Origin: Chitinophagales bacterium
GTDB taxonomy: Bacteria > Bacteroidota > Bacteroidia > Chitinophagales > BACL12
Direction of reading: 5' to 3'
Assembly: GCA_020636645.1 (NCBI GenBank)
Contig: JACJXO010000009.1
Location: 1 to 64,000, forward strand
Length of the DNA stretch: 64,000 nucleotides
The notes below the pieces were generated by a model. The model saw only the letters and a list, made by a program, of their open reading frames with translations, had not been told where the DNA came from and ran no database searches. Shown here in pieces: positions 54,435-61,988 of this stretch. Each line of letters begins with the position of its first letter. Position 1 is the first letter of the stretch. The translations under genes were made by a program, and so were the position numbers.

Positions 54435-56207
54435 TCAAAAGTAAAAGAAGTATATCAGGAAAGTAACCAATATCATGGTGATGGCAGTAAGTACACCACC
54501 TACCTTCATAAAATCCTTGAACTGATAGTTGCCGGGGCCATAGATCATGATATTGGTCTGGTAGCCTAATGGTGTGAGGTAGCAGGTGGAAGCAGCGAAC
54601 ATGACGGTGAGCAGAAGCGGTCTGGGATCGATCCCCATTTGCTCTGCCAGGCTGATGGCAATGGGAGAAAGCAACACGGCTGTGGCTCCGTTTGACATGA
54701 AACTGGTAACCAGTGTGGTGATGGCAAAAAGACTGGAGATGATAACGAGCGGCCCGAAACGTGATACCTGGTGATTGAGGTAGTTGGCCAGCAGATCGGC
54801 GGCACCGGAATTTTCAATTGCAATACCAAGGGGAATGAGTGAAGCCAGCAGGAAAATGATGCGCCAGTCCACATCACGGTATGCTTCACGGATGCTGATG
54901 ATCTTTAGTATGAACATCAGAATGGTACCGATGAGAGCACCCTCCAGAATATGCAGGACATTAAAAGCGGCCAGCAGTATGACACCTGCCACAATGGCCA
55001 GAGCCATAGACACCTTCTTTTCATCGTAGTCTGTTTTTTCAAGCTCCTGGGTGAAGATGAAGTCGCCGGAACGAAGCAATGACTGATAGGCTTCCTTTCT
55101 CACTTCGATCAGCAGATCATCGCCAAAACGCAGTTCTGTTTCTCCCAATCGGCCGCCCAGCAGTTCACCTCTTCTTCTGATGGCCAGAGGGATGGCATCA
55201 TACAGATCGCGGAAGTCAATTTCATCGACCGTAGAACGGGCCACCGAAGAGTTGGGTCCAACCACTACTTCTATCAGTGTTGTTTCATTCGACCGCAGGT
55301 CTTCATCTTCCAGTTCGAAAGATTTGCTGAACTGAATACCCGGCAATGTCTTGAGCAGCATGATGTCATCGATGCTTCCCCGCACGATCAGCACATCATT
55401 GGCTTCCAGGATCTCATAATCATCGGGCAGCCAGGTAATGCCTTTCCGGTCCTTGATCTCGATGATGTCCAGTTCAAGGTCGGTGGTCAAGGAACTGTTG
55501 TACAGTCTTTTCCCCACCAAAGGTGAATCAGGAGTGATGACCACTTCTGTAATGAAATCCTTCAGATCATAACTATCGGCCAGACTATCTGTGGAGCGCC
55601 TGCGTGGAATGAGCCTTACGCCAAAGAAGAACATGTACAACAGGAAACTGACGAACAGAAATCCACCTATCATGGTAAACTCAAACATGCCGAAGCGGCC
55701 GTAGCCTGCGTCTTCAGAAATGCCACTTACCAGGATATTTGTGGAAGTGCCGATAAGGGTGAGGGTGCCTCCTGCTATGGATGCAAAAGACAGTGGCATG
55801 AGTAGTTTGGACGGGCTTTCTTTGGAAAATCTGGCAATACGAAATACCACCGGAATAAAGATCATGACCACTGCTGTGTTATTGAGCAGCCCACTCAGCA
55901 AACCGCTTACCACCATGATGGCCAGCAACCCGCGGCGTTTTCCTCTGCCGGCAAAACGCAGCATGTACCGCCCGATGACATTGACAGCACCGGTTTTTTC
56001 CAATCCGGCCCCTAATAAGTAGAGGAAAAGAATGGTGATGACCGCCTCGTTGCTGAAACCGCTGATGCCCTCTTTCATGGTGACCGAGCCACTGAGGATC
56101 AGCAGGGCCATGACGATGAGAGAGGTCACGTCTATCGGGACTTTCTCCCAGATGAACATGACCACCGTAAACCCTACTATAAGCAGAACGGTTACAATTG
56201 GATCCAT
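54435..56207 (-). CDS. SLC13-family permease with two RCK_C domains
   Basis: 590 aa. About ten to twelve membrane helices in two halves (first half with LLGAGLEKTGAVNVIG and TLIGTSTNILVSG, second half with SFMSNGATAVLLSPI and TPLGYQTNIMIYG) surround two TrkA_C/RCK_C domains in the middle (about 205-290 and 300-380). The family carries anions such as di- and tricarboxylates or sulfate with Na+; the exact substrate cannot be read. It has a TATCTTTG promoter at 56230-56237 and leads the pheA operon. Confidence 0.85.
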   Translation of the reverse strand: MDPIVTVLLIVGFTVVMFIWEKVPIDVTSLIVMALLILSGSVTMKEGISGFSNEAVITILFLYLLGAGLEKTGAVNVIGRYMLRFAGRGKRRGLLAIMVVSGLLSGLLNNTAVVMIFIPVVFRIARFSKESPSKLLMPLSFASIAGGTLTLIGTSTNILVSGISEDAGYGRFGMFEFTMIGGFLFVSFLLYMFFFGVRLIPRRRSTDSLADSYDLKDFITEVVITPDSPLVGKRLYNSSLTTDLELDIIEIKDRKGITWLPDDYEILEANDVLIVRGSIDDIMLLKTLPGIQFSKSFELEDEDLRSNETTLIEVVVGPNSSVARSTVDEIDFRDLYDAIPLAIRRRGELLGGRLGETELRFGDDLLIEVRKEAYQSLLRSGDFIFTQELEKTDYDEKKVSMALAIVAGVILLAAFNVLHILEGALIGTILMFILKIISIREAYRDVDWRIIFLLASLIPLGIAIENSGAADLLANYLNHQVSRFGPLVIISSLFAITTLVTSFMSNGATAVLLSPIAISLAEQMGIDPRPLLLTVMFAASTCYLTPLGYQTNIMIYGPGNYQFKDFMKVGGVLTAITMILVTFLIYFFYF

Positions 56208-56229
56208 AAGTATGATGAGCTGCCTCTAA

Positions 56230-56237
56230 CAAAGATA
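56230..56237 (-). promoter_or_regulatory. -7 element (TATCTTTG) of the SLC13-pheA operon
   Basis: Perfect TAnnTTTG on the minus strand, about 22 nt before the permease ATG. The divergent plus-strand gene starts only 14 bp away, at 56251. Confidence 0.55.
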
Positions 56238-56250
56238 AAAGGAGTTATGA

Positions 56251-56796
56251 ATGCAGGAAAAAATACTCGAACTTGCCATCATGGCCACTTATGACCGGGA
56301 TCTGGAAGCATGGATGGAACGCCTGCAGCAAGATGCACTGGTATATAACCGCAGGCAAATGATATTGCCTTTGCTGCTGATAGGTGCTGCTGCAACGGCC
56401 GCCTGGTATGGTATCTGCGGAACATACTCTCAGATTTTTCTGCTTGCCATGATGGCATTGCTGTTGTTTTGTGCTGTGTACAGTTACCTGGGATTACTGG
56501 GCAACCGACGAATGTTGCGCACCCTTCTGCCTGTTATGCTCGGTGAAGAAGCAGACCGGATAGTCTGGCTCTATCGGGCAGGTTGGGATCTGATGCCATT
56601 TGGAATTGATGTCTGGGGGGCATCTGCCTTGCATATCGGATTGAGCAACGGCAGCCTGCTGCAGGTGCGGGCTTCAGTTTCGGTCATAGATGGATTCATA
56701 AAGAATTATGCCAGCAGGTATCAGCATGTCACCACCGGTTTTTCTGTAGAGAAGCATCAGTTGTTTGAAGCAGAACCTGAGTTGTTGAGAAAATAG
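56251..56796 (+). CDS. membrane protein of unknown function
   Basis: 181 aa. Two helices (about 41-60 and 66-84) follow a charged start with a possible short amphipathic helix. The C-terminal half is soluble and mixed alpha/beta, including VWLYRAGWDLMPFGIDVWGA. AAAGGAG lies 8-14 nt before the ATG, a rather strong Shine-Dalgarno for this organism. No family was recognised. Confidence 0.65.
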   Translation: MQEKILELAIMATYDRDLEAWMERLQQDALVYNRRQMILPLLLIGAAATAAWYGICGTYSQIFLLAMMALLLFCAVYSYLGLLGNRRMLRTLLPVMLGEEADRIVWLYRAGWDLMPFGIDVWGASALHIGLSNGSLLQVRASVSVIDGFIKNYASRYQHVTTGFSVEKHQLFEAEPELLRK

Positions 56797-56850
56797 TCAG
56801 CAGTCAGCAGTCAGTAGTTGGCGGTTGGCGGTTGGCGGTTGGCGGTTGGT
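56795..56850. repeat. tandem heptamer array (AGTCAGC / GGTTGGC)
   Basis: Eight units of exactly 7 bp that change gradually from AGTCAGC to GGTTGGC, beginning inside the stop codon of the preceding gene. Confidence 0.85.
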
Positions 56851-56867
56851 CCCGATAGCTATCGGGA
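56850..56867. repeat. 18-bp perfect palindrome TCCCGATAGCTATCGGGA
   Basis: The palindrome lies between two heptamer arrays. Its 9-bp half occurs again at 4655-4663, also next to a short-period array. The class is similar to highly iterated palindromes seen in several Bacteroidota genomes (from memory). Confidence 0.6.
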
Positions 56868-56910
56868 TTGGCTATAATAAAAAGACCACAGGTTAAATAA
56901 GGACCATCGT

Positions 56911-57071
56911 CCAACAACAAACAACCAATTACTAATAACCAAAAACTAATAACCAACAACCCATAACGCAAAACGAATAACGAATAACGCACAACGCAAA
57001 ACGAATAACGCACAACGAATAACGAATAACGCAAAACGAATAACGCAAAACGAATAACGCAAAACGCACAA
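56911..57071. repeat. tandem heptamer array, 23 units (CGAATAA / CGCAAAA / CGCACAA types)
   Basis: Strict 7-bp phase over 161 bp. The first eight units have CCAAxAA-like sequences, then CGAATAA, CGCAAAA and CGCACAA alternate without fixed order. It ends 20 bp before the Rieske oxygenase gene, so it lies across that gene's likely promoter region. No other feature was seen in 56868-56910. Confidence 0.9.
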
Positions 57072-57091
57072 CGATTTCCGAACTTCGCCAC

Positions 57092-58174
57092 ATGCCACTG
57101 AAAGAAGATATCAGATCCTCATCTACCTTGCCGGGAAGTTTTTACCGGAATGAAGCTTTGTACCGGCAGTCTTTGGATGTGGTCTTCGCCAACAGCTGGC
57201 AGTTGATCGGTCACCGCTCTCAATGGACTGAAGGGTACCAGATACCATTTGTGTTGTTGCCCGGCTCGCTGAATGAACCACTCATTCTGCATACCGGAGC
57301 AGAGCCATTTGTTAGCAGCAATGTCTGTACACATCGGGGATTCATCCTGGTGGAGAAAGAGCGACCATCGGCGCCCATAAGATGCAGGTACCACGGCAGG
57401 TTGTTTGATGCAAATGGTTGCTTCCGCAGTATGCCGGAGTTTGAAGACGCGGCAGATTTTCCCCGCAGGGAAGATGACCTTGCCAGACCTTCATTTGTAA
57501 ACTGGAAAGGTTTCTTTCTGTGTCGGATTTCTGAAGGATCATCGGCGCACACCATAATAGATGTGCTGGATGAAAGACTGGGGTTTTTTCCATTCCATGA
57601 TCTTCAGTACAGCGAAGAACGTTCCAGCGTATTTCATGTAAAAGCACACTGGGCCCTTTATTGCGATAACTACCTGGAAGGATTTCATATTCCCTATGTT
57701 CATCAGGCCCTGAACAAGGTGATCGATTACGGTCAGTATGAGACCCACCTGTTTGATAGTGGTACCTTACAAATAGGTATCGGGAAAGAAGGAGAACCTT
57801 GTTTTGACCTTCCTGCCGGACATCCGGATCAGGGAAAGCAGGTTGCGGCTTACTACTATTGGTTCTTCCCGAACTGGATGGTCAATGTATATCCATGGGG
57901 CATCTCTGTGAATATTGTTGAACCCATTGATATTGGACAGACCAGGGTGCGTTTTCTGACCTATGTGGCCAGACCCGAAATGCTGGATCAGGGTGCAGGT
58001 TCCGGTTTACATGCCGTTGAAATGGAAGATGAAGAAGTAGTGGAGAGCGTGCACCGCGGGCTGACCTCCAGGCTCTACAGAGATGGCAGGTTTTCTCCGG
58101 CAATGGAAACAGGGGTGCATCATTTTCACCTGCTCTTACAGCACCATATGGCCGATTTTCTGTTGAATAATTAA
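57092..58174 (+). CDS. Rieske [2Fe-2S] ring-hydroxylating oxygenase alpha-subunit-like protein
   Basis: 360 aa. The Rieske centre is made by Cys79, His81 (VCTHRG) and Cys98, His101 (CRYHGR). The mononuclear iron site has His199 and His204 in DNYLEGFHIPYVH, and a distal acidic ligand probably near EMEDEEVVE. No beta subunit, ferredoxin or reductase is next to it, so electron partners lie elsewhere. Homologues oxidise aromatics, choline or other small molecules; the substrate is unknown. Confidence 0.88.
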   Translation: MPLKEDIRSSSTLPGSFYRNEALYRQSLDVVFANSWQLIGHRSQWTEGYQIPFVLLPGSLNEPLILHTGAEPFVSSNVCTHRGFILVEKERPSAPIRCRYHGRLFDANGCFRSMPEFEDAADFPRREDDLARPSFVNWKGFFLCRISEGSSAHTIIDVLDERLGFFPFHDLQYSEERSSVFHVKAHWALYCDNYLEGFHIPYVHQALNKVIDYGQYETHLFDSGTLQIGIGKEGEPCFDLPAGHPDQGKQVAAYYYWFFPNWMVNVYPWGISVNIVEPIDIGQTRVRFLTYVARPEMLDQGAGSGLHAVEMEDEEVVESVHRGLTSRLYRDGRFSPAMETGVHHFHLLLQHHMADFLLNN

Positions 58175-58289
58175 GAGAGGTGCATATTGGGTGGATAATT
58201 CACTTTTTCCACATGTTCATTTGTCCTTGTGTTAACGATTTGTTAACGAGGTAGCTCTACCTTAGCAACGAATTTCCAACCTAAAACAA

Positions 58290-58526
58290 ATGACTATGAA
58301 AGTACGTTTCACCTATCTGATGCTGGTGTTGACCATGGTCTGTTCGACTGCGTTCGGACAGGGTGTGACCACCGGCTCTATGAACGGTCTGGTGAAGGGT
58401 TCTGACGGAGAAACGCTGCCCGGCGCCAACGTTGTGGCGGTGCACACCCCGACAGGCACTTCTTATGGTACCGTAACCCGTGAAGACGGACGCTTTAACC
58501 TTCCCAAGGCGGCCCTTACACGGTGA
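58290..58526 (+). pseudogene. N-terminal part of a frame-disrupted Oar-like TonB-dependent receptor
   Basis: 78 codons: a signal peptide (LMLVLTMVCSTAFGQG) and the start of a carboxypeptidase-regulatory-like domain (MNGLVKGSDGETLPGANVVA, DGRFNLP). The frame then meets a TGA at 58524-58526, while the matching continuation (GPYTVTISFIGYEN) is found in the other frame. The family motif normally reads RFNLPN-x-x-x-GGPYTV, so about 10-14 nt seem to be missing after CTTCCCAA near 58505. It is either a real frameshift or an assembly error. Near-consensus promoter (TACCTTAG) about 35 bp upstream. Confidence 0.75.
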
Positions 58527-61500
58527 CCATTTCTTTTATCGGTTATGAGAACTATGTACAGAACGGGTTGAACATCAACCTCGGTCAGGACCTCTATCTC
58601 GCTGCCGACATGAAAGAATCAGGCGTGACCCTTCAGGCTGTGGAGATCAATGCCGGCTCTGATGTGATCAACGCTGACCGCACCGGTGCCAAAACCGTGG
58701 TGGATGAGGTTGCCATTAACACGGTACCCACCATTCAGCGTGACATTGCCGATTTCGCCAAGCTGACCCCGCAGGCCAGTGTGAACGGAGAAGGCATCAA
58801 CATCGCCAACACCAACAACCGTTTCAATGCCATCTTCATTGATGGAGCGGTGAACAATGATGTGTTTGGTCTGGCAGCTTCCGGTACCAACGGTGGCCAG
58901 ACGGGTATTTCGCCCATTGCCCTGGATGCGATAGAGCAGTTCCAGATATCTGTTGCACCTTATGATGTGACCCTGGGAGGTTTTGCCGGTGGTGGTATCA
59001 ACGCTGTAACACGTTCCGGCACCAATCAGTATGAAGGTTCAGTGTATTTCTATACCAGGAACCAGAATTTTACAGGCCGCACCAACCCTTACGTTTTTGA
59101 CCCGCAGGATACGCTTGCACTGGATGATGAGGCACTCGATACGCTGCGTACCGCTGTACCTGATTATACATCCAACATTATGGGTATCCGGGTAGGAGGC
59201 CCTATCATCAAAGACAAGGCTTTCTTCTTCGTAAATGCTGAGTTGCAGCGTGAAGAGACCCCGCAGCCTTTTGTATTCGATAATTATCTGGGTGATCTGG
59301 AAGAAAGCGACATTACAGGTTTACAGAATTATCTGTCATCTGTTTACGGCTATGATGCAGGTGGTTTTCTGAATAACACCAGATTGCTCACTTCAGACAA
59401 GGTACTGGCCAAGATAGACTGGAACCTGAGTGATAAGCATAAACTGAGTATCCGCCACAGCTATGTGAAAGGAGTTTCTACCTCACCGGCTGCTTCTACT
59501 CCCACTACCATCAACTTTGAGAATGGCGGTATCTATTTCCCCAGCACCACCAACAGTTCTGCTCTGGAACTGAACTCACTCTTCAGCAATACCATGTCGA
59601 ACAACCTGATCATTGGTTATACCAATGTGAACGACGACAGGGATGCCATGGGTGCAGACTTTCCCAGAGTTCAGATCCGTGATGGTTCTGCCAATATCTT
59701 TTTTGGTTCTGAAGAATTCTCCACCGGTAACCAGCTTACCCAGAGCATTTTTACCATTACTGATAACCTGAAGTTGTATAAAGGTCAGCACACCTTTACA
59801 ATAGGTACACATAACGAATTCTATCACATCTACAACCTGTTCATTCGTCAGGCATTTGGTTCTTATGACTACCTGAGTCTGCAGGACTTCTATGATGATG
59901 CCACACCGAACGACTATGCAGTGAGCTATTCACTCGTGGACGATGTAGTGGGTGATGGTTCTGCTGCTGCTGCAGATTTCAATGCCATGCAGCTGGCAGT
60001 ATATGGTCAGGACAAGTACCAGGCCAGCGAGAAACTGTCTGTAACTGCAGGTATTCGTTTTGATCTGCCGGTTTACATGACCGATCCTTTTGTTGACACC
60101 TACTTCAATGATACAGCTGCTGCCAATATCGAAGCAGAAGGTTATGACCTGGGTGGTGCGCAGGCAGGACAGATGCCAGGTGCCAGCCTGCTGTTCAGCC
60201 CAAGGGTTGGATTCAACTATGATGTAATGGGCGACCAGACCTTCCAGATCCGTGGTGGTATTGGCATATTTACAAGCCGTATTCCCTGGGTTTGGCCTGC
60301 CGGAGCCTATACCAACAGTGGTGTGATTGTAGGTGGTCTGTTCAAGAACACCGCAGCAATTGAATCTGAGCTTCCTGAATTCACTTTCAATCCTGATCCA
60401 TATACACAGTACACCCTTGCTGACTTTGGCGGCACTGATGCTGTACCGCAGGGTCAGCTGGATCTTTTTGTGGAAGACTTCAAATTCCCGCAGGTTCTTC
60501 GTGGCTCTGTTGGAGTTGACAAGAAGCTGCCATGGGATCTGTATGGTACAGTAGAATTCATCTATACCAAGACCCTGAACAATGTGGTCTATTACAATGT
60601 AAACCAGGCTATGCCGGATGGTAATCTGACCGGAACTGATAACCGCCCATACTGGCCCAGCACTAAGATAGAAAGCCAGTACAGCAGGATCATTCTGGGT
60701 GATAACACCAATGAAGGCTCAGGTTACACTTTCACTGCCCAGCTGCAGAAGAACTTTAACCGCAACTTTACTGCCAGTGTGGCATGGTCTTATGGCGATG
60801 CCTATGCCATCAATGATGGTACATCTTCTCAGAACTCTTCACAGTGGAGGTTCATGGAGAATGTAAATGGTCGGAATGATCTCGCTCTGACTCGTTCTGA
60901 TTTCTCTATGGGTCACCGTGTGGTGGGTTTCATCAGCAAGAGGTTTGAATACACAGATAATCTGGCTACCACACTTGCCTTGTATTACAATGGACAAAGT
61001 GGTCGTCCGTTCTCATACGTATATAACCTGTCTGTACAGGGAGATGACAGTGGCGTAGCTGATCTGATCTTTGTTCCGGGAAGCCAGAACGATATCGTGC
61101 TGGTACAAACTGATGCAGCCGGAACTGTGGAAGAACAGTGGGATGCACTGGATGCCTACATCAGTAATGATGAATACCTGAACAGCCGTCGTGGTAACTA
61201 TGCTGAGCGAAATGGAGACCGCACTCCGTTCGAAAACATGTTTGACCTGAAAGTTGTGCAGGATATTCAGATAAAAACAGGAGACAACCTGAACACCCTT
61301 CAGTTGTCACTGGATATTCTGAACTTCGGAAACCTGCTGAACGCCCGCTGGGGTAATGACTACTTCCTGGTGAACGACAACTACAGTCTGATTCGCTTTG
61401 AAGGATGGCAGGATGGCGAAAGTGGCGGTACTCCTACCTTCAGTTTCGTAGAACCGAAGAATGACATCTGGGGACTGAATGACCTGACCAGTCGCTGGAG

Positions 61501-61534
61501 AATGCAGCTGGGAGTTCGTTACATCTTTAACTAA
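58523..61534 (+). CDS. Oar-like TonB-dependent receptor, main part
   Basis: 1003 codons containing the rest of the regulatory domain (FIGYENYVQNGL), the plug (TIQRDIADFAKLTPQAS, FNAIFIDGAVNND) and a large beta-barrel ending in WRMQLGVRYIFN. Oar-family members are large outer-membrane proteins found across Bacteroidota and Myxococcota. A GTG at 58523 overlaps the upstream TGA as GTGA, so reinitiation could still produce this part, but without a signal peptide it would not be exported. Together with the N-terminal fragment it forms one gene. The terminator at 61555-61585 follows. Confidence 0.85.
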   Translation: MTISFIGYENYVQNGLNINLGQDLYLAADMKESGVTLQAVEINAGSDVINADRTGAKTVVDEVAINTVPTIQRDIADFAKLTPQASVNGEGINIANTNNRFNAIFIDGAVNNDVFGLAASGTNGGQTGISPIALDAIEQFQISVAPYDVTLGGFAGGGINAVTRSGTNQYEGSVYFYTRNQNFTGRTNPYVFDPQDTLALDDEALDTLRTAVPDYTSNIMGIRVGGPIIKDKAFFFVNAELQREETPQPFVFDNYLGDLEESDITGLQNYLSSVYGYDAGGFLNNTRLLTSDKVLAKIDWNLSDKHKLSIRHSYVKGVSTSPAASTPTTINFENGGIYFPSTTNSSALELNSLFSNTMSNNLIIGYTNVNDDRDAMGADFPRVQIRDGSANIFFGSEEFSTGNQLTQSIFTITDNLKLYKGQHTFTIGTHNEFYHIYNLFIRQAFGSYDYLSLQDFYDDATPNDYAVSYSLVDDVVGDGSAAAADFNAMQLAVYGQDKYQASEKLSVTAGIRFDLPVYMTDPFVDTYFNDTAAANIEAEGYDLGGAQAGQMPGASLLFSPRVGFNYDVMGDQTFQIRGGIGIFTSRIPWVWPAGAYTNSGVIVGGLFKNTAAIESELPEFTFNPDPYTQYTLADFGGTDAVPQGQLDLFVEDFKFPQVLRGSVGVDKKLPWDLYGTVEFIYTKTLNNVVYYNVNQAMPDGNLTGTDNRPYWPSTKIESQYSRIILGDNTNEGSGYTFTAQLQKNFNRNFTASVAWSYGDAYAINDGTSSQNSSQWRFMENVNGRNDLALTRSDFSMGHRVVGFISKRFEYTDNLATTLALYYNGQSGRPFSYVYNLSVQGDDSGVADLIFVPGSQNDIVLVQTDAAGTVEEQWDALDAYISNDEYLNSRRGNYAERNGDRTPFENMFDLKVVQDIQIKTGDNLNTLQLSLDILNFGNLLNARWGNDYFLVNDNYSLIRFEGWQDGESGGTPTFSFVEPKNDIWGLNDLTSRWRMQLGVRYIFN

Positions 61535-61554
61535 GACCAGAAAATCCGATTTTT

Positions 61555-61585
61555 AAAGAGTCGCCCACGGGCGACTCTTTTTTTT
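61555..61585. terminator. intrinsic terminator after the Oar-like receptor
   Basis: AAAGAGTCGCC and its perfect complement GGCGACTCTTT (61555-61580) form a strong stem, followed by Ts to 61585. Confidence 0.9.
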
Positions 61586-61591
61586 GGGGGG

Positions 61592-61612
61592 GTGAGCAGT
61601 GAGTAGTTGAAT
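61592..61612. repeat. short heptamer relic
   Basis: Three units with 7-bp phase (GTGAGCA, GTGAGTA, GTTGAAT), a short member of the array family. Confidence 0.4.
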
Positions 61613-61680
61613 ATTGGACAGGCAAGTTAGAAGATCCGTTGTGTCTCCTGGCACACTGTTACTTTTTCCATTCCGCATTC

Positions 61681-61880
61681 CCTGCCTAACGGCAGGCAGG
61701 CGCCTTTCAGGTACCTGATACTCATTCTAACAAACGAAGAAAGCGGACCCGAACGTGCAGTCCGAACCCGCTTTCGCAGATGCTTTGTCCGTGAACAAAC
61801 TACCTGCATCTGAACTTCGTCAGCATTCCTTTCTTTCGTCCGGAACTGCCTTCCTTTCGGTTGGTGGGCTACCTTGCGGT
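61681..61880. ncRNA. candidate structured RNA or palindrome-rich repeat
   Basis: Four perfect inverted repeats lie close together: CCTGCC/GGCAGG (61681-61696), CAGGTACCTG (61708-61717), GAAAGCGG (61739-61746) with CCGCTTTC (61768-61775), and CAGATGC (61777-61783) with GCATCTG (61806-61812) extended by TTTGT/ACAAA (61784-61788, 61795-61799). Inside the third, CGGAC/GTCCG offers an alternative pairing. An 89-codon frame on the minus strand crosses the region but has no domain and no typical codon use. It occupies the 3' side of the T9SS gene (stop 61989). No gene is seen elsewhere in 61613-61988. Confidence 0.4.
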
Positions 61881-61988
61881 TCTGCCCTCTGATCATTCAG
61901 GTATTCCAAACATACTGCAAGAGTGCACGCAAGTCAATAGTCAGTGACCCGATTTTCTGTTCATCAAATGCACAAAAGCGGAACAAGG

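Noticed and set aside
56911..57071. Possible CRISPR array
   Set aside because: Units are 7 bp with no spacers and no cas genes in the window.
61627..61896. 89-codon minus-strand frame in the palindrome-rich stretch
   Set aside because: Arg/Lys-rich sequence without domain, crosses strong inverted repeats; better seen as non-coding.
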